64,000 nucleotides of DNA, from positions 558,001 through 622,000 of the forward strand of contig JABSSW010000013.1 in assembly GCA_018902385.1 (NCBI GenBank), written 5' to 3'. The translations under genes were made by a program, and so were the position numbers. This document shows positions 46,201-59,454 of this stretch, in pieces. The notes under the pieces were generated by a model. The model was not told where the DNA came from. It did not search any database and was given only the letters and a program-made list of their open reading frames with translations. The number at the start of each line of letters is the position of its first letter. The stretch's first letter is position 1. The stretch comes from Physcia stellaris. Lineage: Eukaryota > Ascomycota > Lecanoromycetes > Caliciales > Physciaceae.

Positions 46201-49200
46201 GACAAAATTTTCGAAATCATTTTATGTCAACAAAACGACGAAAATCATTGACATTTTGTTGCGTATTTTTCGCGCAAATTGATTTCGATCGAATGTCATT
46301 ACGAAATTCATGACAAAAAATTGTTGATTATTGTGATTTCGTTCAAACAATGAAAACATTATTTCGAAAACGCAAAAAAACAAATTTTTGTTTTTATTGA
46401 TCATCGCAATTTGAAACAATTTATGATCACAATTAAATTGTCGTCACGTCAAATTCGATAAATTCAAAAATTGAATCGATATAATTTTTTAATCGATTAT
46501 CGTTTCGATAACAAAAATTTTGTTGACGAATTTTCAAAACGATTTGATCACATGACGATTATTGAAAAAAACGTCGAAAACAATCGTCAAATTTTGAAAC
46601 AATTGCAAAAATCATTGATCGCAAATTCGAAACGTTTCGAAAAAATGCGAATAAATGCGATCAAAATCATGAATGCGATGCATGTTATGAAACGATTCAT
46701 GAATGCGATGCATAACATAAAACGTCGATCGCATTTAAATGATTTAACAATCGAATCAATCAACGTTGTTTCGAAAACATTTGATTCAAAAAATTCAAAA
46801 CGAAATCGAATTTCAATCAACGTTGTTTCGAAAACATTCGATTCAAAAAATTCAAAAAATTCGAAACATTCGATTGAACAAAAATCAAACGTGACATTCA
46901 TAAAATGAAAAATTTTTGTGTTAAAATCAACGATTGTATTTGAATGCGCAATGCATAAAATTCGAATACAAATTGTTTTACGAAAAAACGACATATAACG
47001 ACGAATCAACATTTTCATTGTTGAATTTCGTTCGTAATTTGATCGTTAAAAATCAATTCGTTTTTGAAATATGTCGAAAATTAATTATTTCGAAAACAAA
47101 AACAAACAATTGACAACACAAAAATGAATTTTTGTATTACGACGATGTCGTTTACATTTCAAAAAATTTGCGTGAAAACGTTATTCGTGCATATCACGAT
47201 AATTCGTTCGTTGATCATTTCGACATCGAACGAACGTTAAAATTGATACGTCGAAAATATTATTAATCGAATCAAAATTTTATCGAAATTTTTGAAATGC
47301 GACAACAAATCAAAAAACATTGTGAAACATGCGTCGTTTGCAAACGAAACAAAATTGCACGACACAAATCATACGACGAATTTTTTTTTTTTCGATTTTT
47401 GAATTTAAATGAATTGATTTTTTCATGAATTTCGTGACAAAATTTTTTTCAAATAAAACATGAAATGAAACGATTTACGATTCGATTTTAATGATTGTGA
47501 ATCGTTTAACGAAAATGATTTCATTACATATCAATAATTAAAACGATTTTCGCAAAAAATTTGATCGAAATTTTATTTCGCGAAATCATTCGATTTCACG
47601 ATTTTTTTTCGTCAATCGTTATCGACAAAAATTTCATTTTCACGTTCAAATACAACGATGCATTGTGTTACGTTTTGAAAATCAAACGTAAATTGTCAAT
47701 CGTTTTTATTTTCAAATCGATGAACAAATCGAACGAATGAACAACGTCATGAAACAATTTTTTCGAGTTTTCGTCAATTTCGAACAAAATGATTGAATAA
47801 AATTGTTGTTCATGATCGAATTCGTTTACAACAACAACAAACATGCATTTACAAACATTTTTTCGTTCGAAATTATGTTTGAATATTCATTTCGCATGTT
47901 TTTCGAAAAAACATGAAACAAAAAAATTAAATTCAAATTCGCAAAAAAACACGTTGAACATTTAATTGAATTATTTCGAATATTGAAAAACAATTTATTC
48001 GTGACACAACAACAACAAACGATGTATAAAAACGAACGCACGAAATCAATGTCATACAACGTCGAAAATTACGTGAATTTGAACGATAAAAACATCAAAA
48101 TTAAACGAAACAAAAAATTGAAATAAAAATTTTTGAATCATTTCAAATTTTAAAAATTATAAAAAATCAAATTTATCGTTTAAATTTATTCAAACGTTGA
48201 CGCATTCACGACGTTTTTCACGTTTTTTTTTTGAAAAAATTCAATTTTAAAAAAAAAAACGCGCATACGTCACATTTTTTTGAATTTTTTTATCAAATTG
48301 AAAATATTGAATTCGACGAAAACATGAAAATGAAAATCACGAAAAAATTTTATGAAATCGAAATCATCAAAAACACAAAATTTTCAAAACAAATGAAATT
48401 TCAAACAAATTTTACAACGAATTCGATTTTTATTATTTCGTAAAATGAAAAAATTATGAAAACGCGATTTGAAAATTGCATCGTTTGTCAAACATTTTCG
48501 AAAAATTTTGCGACAATTTATAACGAAAATTCAAAAAAATTTGATGTCAAAAAAAACAAATTATCGAAAATCAAAAAAAAATGAATTGAAATATTTATTG
48601 CATGTTAACACATTTTCGTTTTCAAAAATTTTGTGTGTTATTTATTGTTTAAAATTTACGACGCATGAAAAATTGAATTGTGTCAAAAACATTTTCAAAA
48701 TGAAATTGTTCGATTTGATCGAACGATAAATCGTTGAATAAAAAATATGAAATGAAATAAAAAAAAAATTTCGAAAATTTGAATATCAATGCGATCGCGA
48801 TTAATGAACGTTTATCGCGTTACATATTTTTTCATAATATCGATGTTGATATTCGAAATAAAAAAAAATAAAAAAATGAAAAAATGTTCGAATTCAAAAT
48901 TTTCTGTCAACAAATCAATTGTCAATTATTATATCGAAAATTGTGAATCGACAAAATACGAAATCAAACATTCGATCATGAAAACAACAAACAATTGATT
49001 TATCAAATTATGTTTTTTTGAATCATTCAAAAAAATGTTTTTTCAAATTTTTAACGCAAATTAATTATTGAATTCGAACAAAAATATTTCGAAATGCGAA
49101 AATCACGATTATAATAATTTTTCAAATCAATGCAAAATCAAAACAAACAAAACACGTCAAAACAAACAAAATACGTCAAAAATTTTGTTAGCATGTTGAT

Positions 49201-49232
49201 TTCAAAAAATTTCGATATTAAAAAAAAACGTA

Positions 49233-49541
49233 TGTAAAAAATAAAAATTCAAAATTTTCGAAAATGAAATTCGCATTTCGTTAAACAATTCGATTATCGA
49301 AATTCGAATGATTTTGAAAAAAATCAATTTCAATTATTTTACAATTCGATCAACGATAAATTCAACAAATTTATATTTCAAGTCGAAATCGTTCGAATTC
49401 GTACGATTGAATAAATAAAATGTAAATAAAAAACAATTGCAAAACGTAATCTGTTTTGTAACGATTAATAAATCAATATATTAATACTATACATTTTTAC
49501 ATTAATTCATTAGATTATACTATTTTTATACGAATCTTACA
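49233..49541 (+). repeat. 3' LTR of the 42919-49541 element
   Basis: 309 bp direct repeat of 42919-43238, starting TGTAAAAAAT and ending TTACA. The five bases after it (CAAAT) do not match the five before the 5' LTR (CGCTT), so there is no visible target-site duplication. Confidence 0.85.
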
Positions 49542-52500
49542 CAAATAATTTGACAAATAGATAAAATATATTATTTCAAATTTAAATCGATTATTTTTAA
49601 TTTTTCGAAAAATAACGTGATTTAAATTTCAAATCAATTTTCAACGTCGTTATTTTTTTTCAAAACGAAACAATCATAATTCAAACAAATTATTTTTCGA
49701 AACACAAAAAATATCGAATTTATTTATTTAATTTTTAAAATGACGAATAAAAAAAACATTTTTGACAAAACACGAAATTTTTCAAAAAATACGTCGTAAA
49801 ATTTCGACGTCGTTTTTTCAAAATTCGAAACAACATCAAAATTTCAAAATTTTTCGAAAATAAAAAAATAATTGAATTTTCAATTCAAAAACGAAAATAA
49901 CAAAAAACACGAAAACATTAAAATGACAAATTTTTCAAATTTTTGATATTTTTTCAACAATTCGAATCAAATTCAATCGAACGAACAAAAACGTCAAATA
50001 AAAATTTTCGAAAAAACAAAATTTTTGAAAAAATTAAAAAAACGTTATTATCGACAATGTTGATTCGAGCAAAAATAAATTTTCGAAATTTCATTTTTGA
50101 TTGAAAAAAAATTAAAAACGACATTGTTCAAAAATATTGAAAACAAATCTTTATAATTGACGATGAAAAAAATTATATTGAAATTCAAAAAATTGATCAA
50201 ATTAAAAAAAAAAATCAAAAAAAAAACGAAATAAAAACGTTTTGTTGTTAAAACGTTGAAAAAATCGTCGTTAACGACGTTGACGATAATCAAAAAAAAA
50301 TACATTATAAAAAATGTTCGCAAACACAAAAAATTATTCGATTTCGTTGAAATAATAATCAAAAATGTTAAATCGATTATGATGTCAATTTATTCACAAT
50401 TTTATTTGATTTACAATGAATTGAAATTGAAATTTCGACGAAATTTAATTAAATCGACAAAAAAAATTACAATGAACGAAATTTTTACAACAATTTGATA
50501 ATAAAAAAAATATGATGAAACATCGAAAATCGATATCGTTTTTATTATCAATTCGAAAACAATCGTCGTTTTCAATTCATTTATCGTTTTTTAATTTCAA
50601 TTTCATTCGATTCGTATAATATTTTCTTTGTTATCAATAAACGTGTAAATTACGAAAATTTCAATGAATTTTTTTCGCAATTTCGACAAATTCAATATTT
50701 AATTTCGTATCAATTTGAAAAACAAAATAACGTTTACATTTTTCAACAACAATAACGTTCGTATCAATCAAATTATTCAAATCGACAACAATCGACACAA
50801 AATATGCAAAAACGTTCATACGAAAATCAACAATATCGATTTCAACAAACGCAACAAAACGAAATTCAAAAAAATCGAAACACGTTCGATTTGCGATTTC
50901 AATATTCGCAATTTTTACGTTTTAATCAATATTTTGTTGATTTTTCAAATTCATTTTCGTTTTCGTTTAAACAAAATATTTATTTTAATCAAAATGAAAC
51001 GTTTAATCAAAATGAAACATTATATCGACGAACGTATTTTGCGAAAAAAAAACAAAAAACAATTATTCAAACGATGAAAAAAATTATCAAAATGATTACA
51101 ACATGAATATTGAAAACGCGTCAAAAATATTTATGATAAATGATAAATATCATGACGAAAAACATTTCGAAATTCAAAAATTTAATGAAAATTATGTGAT
51201 TATGAATCATTCGAATATTTTGTGAATATTTCAATCAAACAAACAAAAATTTATTCATGCAAACGTTGTCAATCGAAATTTTATTTTAATAACAAATTTC
51301 ATCGACATTTGCGTTCGTGTCAAACAATTTCGATTAAATTTGACATATCGTCGACGAAAAATATTTATAATTATCAAACATTTATTATACAATCAAATGT
51401 CAAAACAAATATACGATTCAATTTCGAATTTCGTTCGTGACGTTACGTCACGATAAAAACAAACATTAAACAATGTTTGATTGATATGTGCGTCGATACA
51501 AAATGCGATACGTCATTAATCGATCGTAAATTTTTTATGCAAAAAATATTTGATTATCGAATTCATGCGCGACAAATTATGAAATTTTTCAAAATTCGCG
51601 ATATTGAAAACGTCGTCGTCACAATCATTGATCATATTTCATTAATTTTTCGAATTTTCGAAATTTCAATTAATGACGAAAATGCGATTGTCACGTTCAT
51701 TCGACAAATTTACATAATGAAAAAATTGAAAACAAATTTTTTTTTTGACAATGATATATTGAATTCAAAACGAATGAATATAAATGTAAACAAACAAATG
51801 ATTATTATTGAAAATTGCAAAAATATGAAAATTAAATTAAATGTTATTAATGTTAAATTACAAATCAAACGCGTTGTTCGTGTCAACGAAATTATTAAAA
51901 TTTCAATTAAATCAATTTTTACGATTTTTTTCAAATTACGTGAAAAAAATAATTTATTTATTGAACGCGATTTTATGTTCACGTTTTCGCGAATTGAACG
52001 ATTAAATTTAAATGAAAACGTATTTTTTCATATTATCGATGTACATACAAAAATGATTCAAACGAACAACGTCAATTTTGAAAATGTTTACATTTTCAAA
52101 AATACGCGTTTGAAATTCGTACAAAAATACGAAAAAAAAAATGTTATTTAATTAATTCGAAATACGCTCATTTAATTGTTAATGTTATAAATTTGTTTTA
52201 AAAATTGATTCAAACAAACATGAAATTTGATGTTTCGATTTTGACAATTGACGCGATTATGACGATTAATTATGAAAATTTGCACGATGCGATCGCGATT
52301 AATTTCGTCGATCAAAAATTTTGATCAATTTTGCGTTCAATTTTGCACGCAATTTTAACGATTTTTTGTTGTAAATTAATATTAATGCGAAAAAAATTTT
52401 GTTTGTTGAAATTATTGATTTACGATAACGTTAACGTTCGAATTAAATTTGCAAACGTTGCGTTAAATTATTCAAAATTATGAAACGATAACGAATTTAC

Positions 52501-55500
52501 AATCGTGAAAATTTCGAAAAAAAATGAATGTCAATTGAATTCAAATTCGACGCGAAAATCGAAACAACAAAAAATTTATTTTTCGATTTCGCAAATCGAA
52601 AATTTGTAAACGAAATTTTCGATAAATTGCACGTTCAAAATCGCATGAAATACATCAATCAATTTATTTCGCATGATTATTTTGTTTTCGCAATATGAAA
52701 AACAATATTTGAATTAAATGATTCAAAACGCAAAAATCGAATCGTCGTGAATATACGCGAATTAAACAAAATCATTTTAATCGATTTTTATTTTATGTTT
52801 TTTCAATCAAACATTATTTCAATCGTCGTCGAATGCAAATTCATATTCGTTTTTGACGTTGCGAATTTTTTTCATCAATGATTGATAAAATTTGCAAACA
52901 AACATAAATTTATCGTCGTTTCACATAAAAAACAAAAACAATTTAACGTCGTCGTGATGAAATTCAAAAATTCATTTTCGTACGTACAACGACGAATCGA
53001 TTTATTTTTCGAAATTTTCGCGAATTTGTTCGTGTTTACGTAAACGACATTGTCGTTTTTTTCAATATTTTTGAAAAACATATGATTCATTTACATTCGA
53101 TATTCGAACGATTGAATATTTATGAAATTAATTTGTCGTCGAAAAAATCATTTTTCGATTATTTTACGATCGCATTTTTTGATCAAAAAATTGACGTTTT
53201 TGATTTCATTATCGCAATCGATAAATTGAAAACAATAATCAAATTGAATTTTTTTTATATTTTGAAAAATTTGAAAATTTATTTAAATTTAACAAAATGA
53301 TTACGAAATTTTGTCGCGTTTTATGTTCAAAAAACGAACGCATTATAACGTCGCAAAATTTTATTTTTACGTCAATTATCGTTCAACAAAAAAATCATTC
53401 GCAAAATTTATTCGCAAAAAATTGTAATGAACAATTTTTCAATTGAAAAATTAAAATTATATCGATTATTGCAAAAAATTTTTAACAAAATTTCATTTTT
53501 GATACATTTCAATTTCGATCGAAAATTGTACATCGACATCGACGCGTTTAAACGACGCGAATTCGACGCGATAATTTATCATTTCAAAACAAACAATAAT
53601 TCAAACAAATTCAAACGTAACGATATCGAATTCATTTTATTTTTAAATCGAATGTTGAACGAAATCGAAATCAAATATTGATTTATCGAATTCGAAATGT
53701 GTAATTTAATATGAATTGTCAAAAAAATTCGACATATGATAAAAACAATCAAAAATATCATTGTTGTGTTCACGAATCATGTCGTCAATATTTTTATCGT
53801 TAAACAAATCACGATGAATTCGAACAACATCGATAAATTCAATTTTCGTTTTGTTCGTGTTTCAATTTATTTGTCACAATTTAAATTGAAAATGAAATAT
53901 AAATAAAAAAAAATCATGTTGTTTCGAATGCGTTATCAAAATTAACGTTTGAAAATGAACAAATCGACAAAAATTCAAAAAATAAATTTGATTTGAACAC
54001 ATATCATGACGAAATAATCGATTTTTCGAATAATTTCGATTGTTACGTTTTTCAAAACATTTTTATTGTCATGTCGAAAAATTTAAAAAAAAAATCAAAA
54101 ACGAATATCAAAACGAAAAAACGTGACGAAACATGATCACGATGTTAAAATCGTTGACGATTCGAATGCACGAAAAAAAACAAAATTTGTCGATTCGAAA
54201 TTTTCAAATTTCGTCGTCGTTCGAAAACAACGTAAAAAATCGAAACGTCAATGAACAAAAAAATGACGATACGAAATTTATATCAAAAAAATTCAAAACA
54301 AAAATCAATTTCGCGATAAATACGAATGACATTATATATCACGTTGACATTGATTCGCGTCGATCGTGTATATTTGTCACAATAAAACGAAAAATATTTC
54401 GTTTAATTCATGATCAAAATCAACATTCAAAAATTCATCGATGTTATGACAAAATTTTCAATACGTTATACATATTTCGATTTTCGCGAAAAATTAAAAA
54501 ATATATCGAACATTGTTTTATTTGTCAATTAACACAAATCAAACGTCATCGATCGTACGAAAAATTCATGTTTATCACATTCGTTTCGCGTTCGTTTATA
54601 TCATTGTCGATTGATTTCATTTTAATTATGTTGACGAAATGAACATTGTTATATTCGCAACATGTAAACATTTTCGTCGAATTTCATTGATTTTCGACAA
54701 AAAATTTATGAAACGAAAAAATGAATCAACGCATTATTGAACAAATTATTAATCGTCGATTGAAAAATGTTTGAAATTATAATTTTCAAATCGTGAAATT
54801 CAAAATTCATGTCGAATTTTTGACAAATGTTTTTCATTAAATTAAACACGAAATTGTTAATTTCAATGACATATCATTCGCAAACGAACAATTCGTCAAA
54901 ACGAATCAATCAAATTGTTGAAATTGTTATCAAATATTTCGTCATCGAATTTTCGAACATCGATTACATTTTAATTTTTTTTGCAATTCAAATTCAATTA
55001 AACAACACGTTTAACATCGTTACAAATTTATCATTCAATGAAATCATATACGAATTCAAAATCAAAAACGCGATATCAAATTTAATCGCATTTAACACAA
55101 CAAAAATACAGAATTTGTCAATTTAACGTATGAAATATCAACGAAAAATTGTCGATATCACGAATTTTGCGATTGTCAAAATCAAAATATATTATGATTC
55201 GCGTTATATTTTTATTCGATTAAAACAAAATGAAAAAATTTATTTACAATTCAACAAAAATTACAAATTGTTTGACAAATCAAATTCGAAATTATTTCAA
55301 CAACGTTGCGAATCATTTCGAATTTTTGAACGCATCGAACGTTTAACGTATCGATTGAAATTGTCATCAACATGACGAATTTATTTCGTTGTGTTTATTG
55401 CACAATTCGAATTAATATTTGTCGAAATTGATTTTTACAATCGTTCGCGTTTTCATTATTTTGATTTCATTGAAATCGAAAACGATACGAATCAATACAA

Positions 55501-55992
55501 ATTTTATGAAATTGAAAAATTAATCGAAAAACGAACTAAAAATACAACAAAAATTTCGTAATTCAATATTTAATCAAATGAATCGATTATGAATCGAAAT
55601 ATGACGAATGACGATTTATTTTCGAATTACAAAATTTTCAGAATTTCATTGAACAATACGAATTCAATCATTCGCAAAATTTGATGATCGCAACGACAAA
55701 AAAACGAAAAAAAAATAAATTGATACATGATATGATTACGCATAATAATAAAACATAAAATTCAATGAAAACATTGATTTTTTTTTTGATTGACAAATTG
55801 TTATGACATAAAATCAAATTGAATGATTTGAAACTAAATCGAATATTTTTGCAAAATATTTAACAAAAATTCTGTCATCGTTTCATATTAAATGAGTGAT
55901 AATCAAACAATTAATTCGCAATTATTGTACATAAATTGACATTTTGTCGTTCATAGTTTTTAAATCAATCAATTCACACATTACGCATAACA
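49542..55992 (+). mobile_element. Ty3/Gypsy chromovirus fossil, second family, with 3' LTR
   Basis: Begins in a gag-like region homologous to 40600-42918 and continues through the same zinc finger (about 51240-51310) and protease (51480-52000). Then come reverse transcriptase (about 52690-53300), RNase H (about 53480-53900), integrase with HHCC-type and core parts (about 54330-55126; CFICQLTQIKRHRSYE), a GPY/F module (55130-55375) and a chromodomain start (YEIEKLIEKRT near 55530). The 3' LTR is 55799-55992. The 5' LTR is absent here. The element is broken many times and strongly hypermutated. Confidence 0.8.
55799..55992 (+). repeat. LTR, second Gypsy family, right copy
   Basis: 194 bp, TGTTATG...CATAACA, direct repeat of 39459-39651. 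It lies about 240 bp after the chromodomain-like stretch, as expected of a 3' LTR. Confidence 0.87.
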
Positions 55993-58900
55993 ATTGCGTT
56001 TTTAATTTAATTAATTATTGTCGTGATTATGAAACGAACGATTTCGTATCAATCATTGTTGATCGTGAATTTATCGTAAACGTTGATTTTTCAAATAAAT
56101 CAATCAAAATTCACATCATTTGTGAATTTATCGAAATTCGAATGTTTGTTCGAACGTTTTTTTTTCGACGATTTTGCAAAATTTGAAATAACAAAATCAT
56201 TATCGACAAATTTCTTTTCGTTTTTATCGATATTGTTTGAATTTTCATTTAAATCGAAATTGAAAATTCGTTCGAAACGACGAATTTCATTCAATTTCAT
56301 CAAATCGTCGTATTCGATACGTTTGTCAATGAATTAAATCATAATTCGGTTTTTTTTTCAAACGTTTTAAATTGATCGCGTATTTTCTCGAAAATATTGT
56401 CGATATCGAAAAAATTTTGCTTTTGAATTTTGAACAACTTGACGAATTGCTGAAAATTTGTTAAAACGATCAGATATTTGTCTCGATCGATACGTAAATC
56501 GTTAAACGCATTCAAAAAATCATTGAAATGATGTTGAACTCAATATTTCAATTGACGAACAATTTCGATATTCAAAAAATGCGTGACATCGTCGTCTTGA
56601 TTCGACACAACATTTAACGTAAAAAAAAATTGACGAAACTTGTAACGAATCGTGAATTTCTCGTCGTTTGTTTGAATTTTCGTCAACATTTGTTCAAAAT
56701 TCTTTTGCACTTCGTCGATATTCAGATTCTGACGAAATGAATTAAATTGAATTGTATCGTGATGATTTCGAATCATCTTGAAAATATAAAAAAAAAAAAT
56801 AAAAAATCGTCGTCGTTTTATCGTTTTTTATCGTCGAAAACGTCGTCGTTTGCGTGTAAATTCGATTTGTAATTACACGATTTTCGTCGTTTGTTTCGTC
56901 AAAAAAATTTTTCGTCGTTTGTTTTTCACGAAAAATTTGATCGATTTGAAATTTTATTTTTGAACGTTCGCGTATCACGACGAACGATAAAAATTGAAAA
57001 TTTATTATAATATCATGAATCGTGTTTGAATAAACGTATTATTGATTAATTAAACGAAAACAATAAGTCTGCAAAAACAAGTAAGTACAAAATGTTGAAA
57101 TTGCAAATAGTATGCGAACGTCAAGTTTCGAATCACGTTAATTTCGGAGTTGATTGATAAGAATAAAATTTTAATTCGTTTATTTCGACATATTTGTTCG
57201 AACATTTATTATATAATTTATTTGTTTATTTATTAAATTTATTTGTCAAACATGTTCGTAACACAATTGATTTGAAACAAATTATTTTATTAACAATTTT
57301 CGAAAATTTTGTTTTTGTTGAAAATATTCGTGTCGTTTTTAAATGATTCAAAATTAAATTCGATTAAATTAATCGATTATTGTTCGTTTTTCATATCGTT
57401 TTTTACATCAAATTTCGCACATTATATTATTTACATTTTTACATATTTCGTCAAAACGTTTGCAAATAATTTCGAAATAATTCAAACAATTGTGCAACAA
57501 ATTAATTTCATTTGTAAATTTACAATTGACGTTTTGAATTCGTTAATAATTCGTCAAAAATATTTCGAATAATTTTTCGTTCGTTTATCGTTTTTTTCAC
57601 GTTGAAAATATTTTTACATTTCAACGTCAAATTAACGATATTGTTTTTGAAATAAAATTCGTTTTGATAAATTTTGATTTGTTTTTTGATTGAATAAATC
57701 GAAAAAAAAAAAAAAATTTTGAATCAAAAATTTGAAAAACGAAAATTTTTCGAAACGATTATTATTTCGAAACAATTCAATTGAATTCGAAAAAAAAAAT
57801 TTGTTTTCGTGATACGATCGCAATTGATCGAAAAAATAAATTATTTGATCATTTAATCATTTAATTTTTGAAATTGTTTTTTTTTTATGATCGATACATT
57901 TTTGAAATTTTGCAAATCATTTATCAACGATTATTTTAACATAATATTTAATGCGATTTGAATAATAAACGTTTTTGATAATTTGACGAATTGTATTTTT
58001 GATTTTTTGCGAAATTTTTCGTATAATTTTGTACATGAATTGTAACATTTCAACAAACGATTTTCAAATATTTTCAATTGAATGTAAATCAAACGAATTA
58101 ATTATTCAATTTATCGTTTTGATATTTCGTTTTTCGCGTTTTTTTTTCATGAATTTTTTGATTTTTTTGTGAAATTTTGCATTGTTTTCAATAAATCATA
58201 CATTTCGATTTGAATTTCGTTTTATAATTTTTTTAACAAAATCGTATAATTCATCAAACGACATGAATATTTCGTTAATATATTTTTCGATCGTTATATC
58301 GAAATTTTGATTTAAAATTTTTTGTTTTTTATTTGAATTAAATGTTTGTTTCGCAATACGTTTTCGTTTCATATTTTTTAATTTTTATGTTTAGAAATTT
58401 TCAAATCAACATTGTGTTGAATTATTTTTCGATTAATTTTTTGAAATTTTTTTCATGTTTCAATATTTTCGAATTTGATTTGAAATCGTTTCGTCGTCAT
58501 GATTTGATTAATTTTTTCGTTATTAATGATTTTTTTGATTTCAATTTTTTTTTGATCGTTTTGATTTTTCACAAATGTATTGATTTCATTATTATTTCGA
58601 TTGAAAAAAAACATGTTGTATTACAATAAATTTCATTTTGAATTGAAAAATCGAAAATTTTTTCGCAAACATTTTTTTGAAACGATTGATATTTCGTTTT
58701 CGATTGCAAACGTCAATTTCGTGATATTTTTCGTCGTTACATATAAAAATAATTTCGATTTTCAATTTTTTTAATATTCATTTTGCGAAATATATTCGAT
58801 TTTTCTCGTGTTTAATATTGAAACGTGATTTTTCGATTTCGAAATTTCGTACAATTTCGTCGCGAATTTGATTATTTATTACATAAATATGTTGATGTTG

Positions 58901-59454
58901 TATTGTTTCGATTAAATGTCGAAATGAATTTTTCGATTTTTTTTCACGAAAAAAAACATCGATGATTTTTTTGATTCAATATCGTTTTATGAAATTTCAA
59001 ATGAAAATGTTTTAATATGATTTCACGAACGTTTGCATTCAATTGATTGTCATTCGATATTCGAACGTTTAATTCAAATTTCGAAACGTCATTTGCATGT
59101 TTTATAATGATCAAAAAATTATCGATTTCGATTTTTTTCAATGTTTTATTATAAATGATTCGAACGATGTTGTTGAAATATTGAATGTAAAAAAAACTTG
59201 ATTAATTATCTAGAAATCAATGATCAAATATATATTATAATAATTACATAAACAAATTATTCAATTAATTAAATGTCAATTGATTGATTGAATGTTAAAT
59301 ACAAAAAGTTTATTTATTTTGTTTTCAAATTTTAATCACATGTCGATTCATAACAATCTGTTTCAATGCGAAAAAAAAAAAATTAACATTCGTTTCGATG
59401 TTATTCATATCAATATCATTTTACATATCAATACATGATGTTATCATTATATAA
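55993..59454. other. AT-rich block, unassigned coding-like fragments
   Basis: No retrotransposon enzyme motif is recognised. Minus-strand frames between about 56100 and 56980 look protein-like (for example a helix-rich NFEQMLTKIQTNDEKFTIRY stretch), and this part retains more CpT than its surroundings. A TGTAAAAAAAACTTG sequence near 59184 resembles the start of an LTR of the 42919 family type. The 57300-59160 part has no interpretable feature. Confidence 0.45.

Larger units (their letters stand above)
42919..49541 (+). mobile_element. Ty3/Gypsy chromovirus-like fossil with both LTRs
   Basis: A 6.6 kb element bounded by direct LTRs at 42919-43238 and 49233-49541. Order of parts: gag about 43700-44280, a CCHC zinc knuckle near 44285 (CINCDKSNHQIEIC), protease about 44620-44810, reverse transcriptase about 45200-45980 (LRLCVNYKNFN, IVYLNDIIIYS), RNase H about 46130-46520, integrase zinc and core about 47150-47720, and a GPY/F-like module about 48050-48230 (RIHDVFHV). 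A chromodomain-like stretch may follow near 48330. It is heavily broken throughout. Its two flanks come from different parts of the second family, so it is not a simple single insertion. Confidence 0.82.

Noticed and set aside
39459-55992. One single 16.5 kb LTR element bounded by the two TGTTATG...CATAACA LTRs
   Set aside because: The interior contains a complete pair of unrelated LTRs and a duplicated gag-protease region, so at least two elements in a composite are needed.
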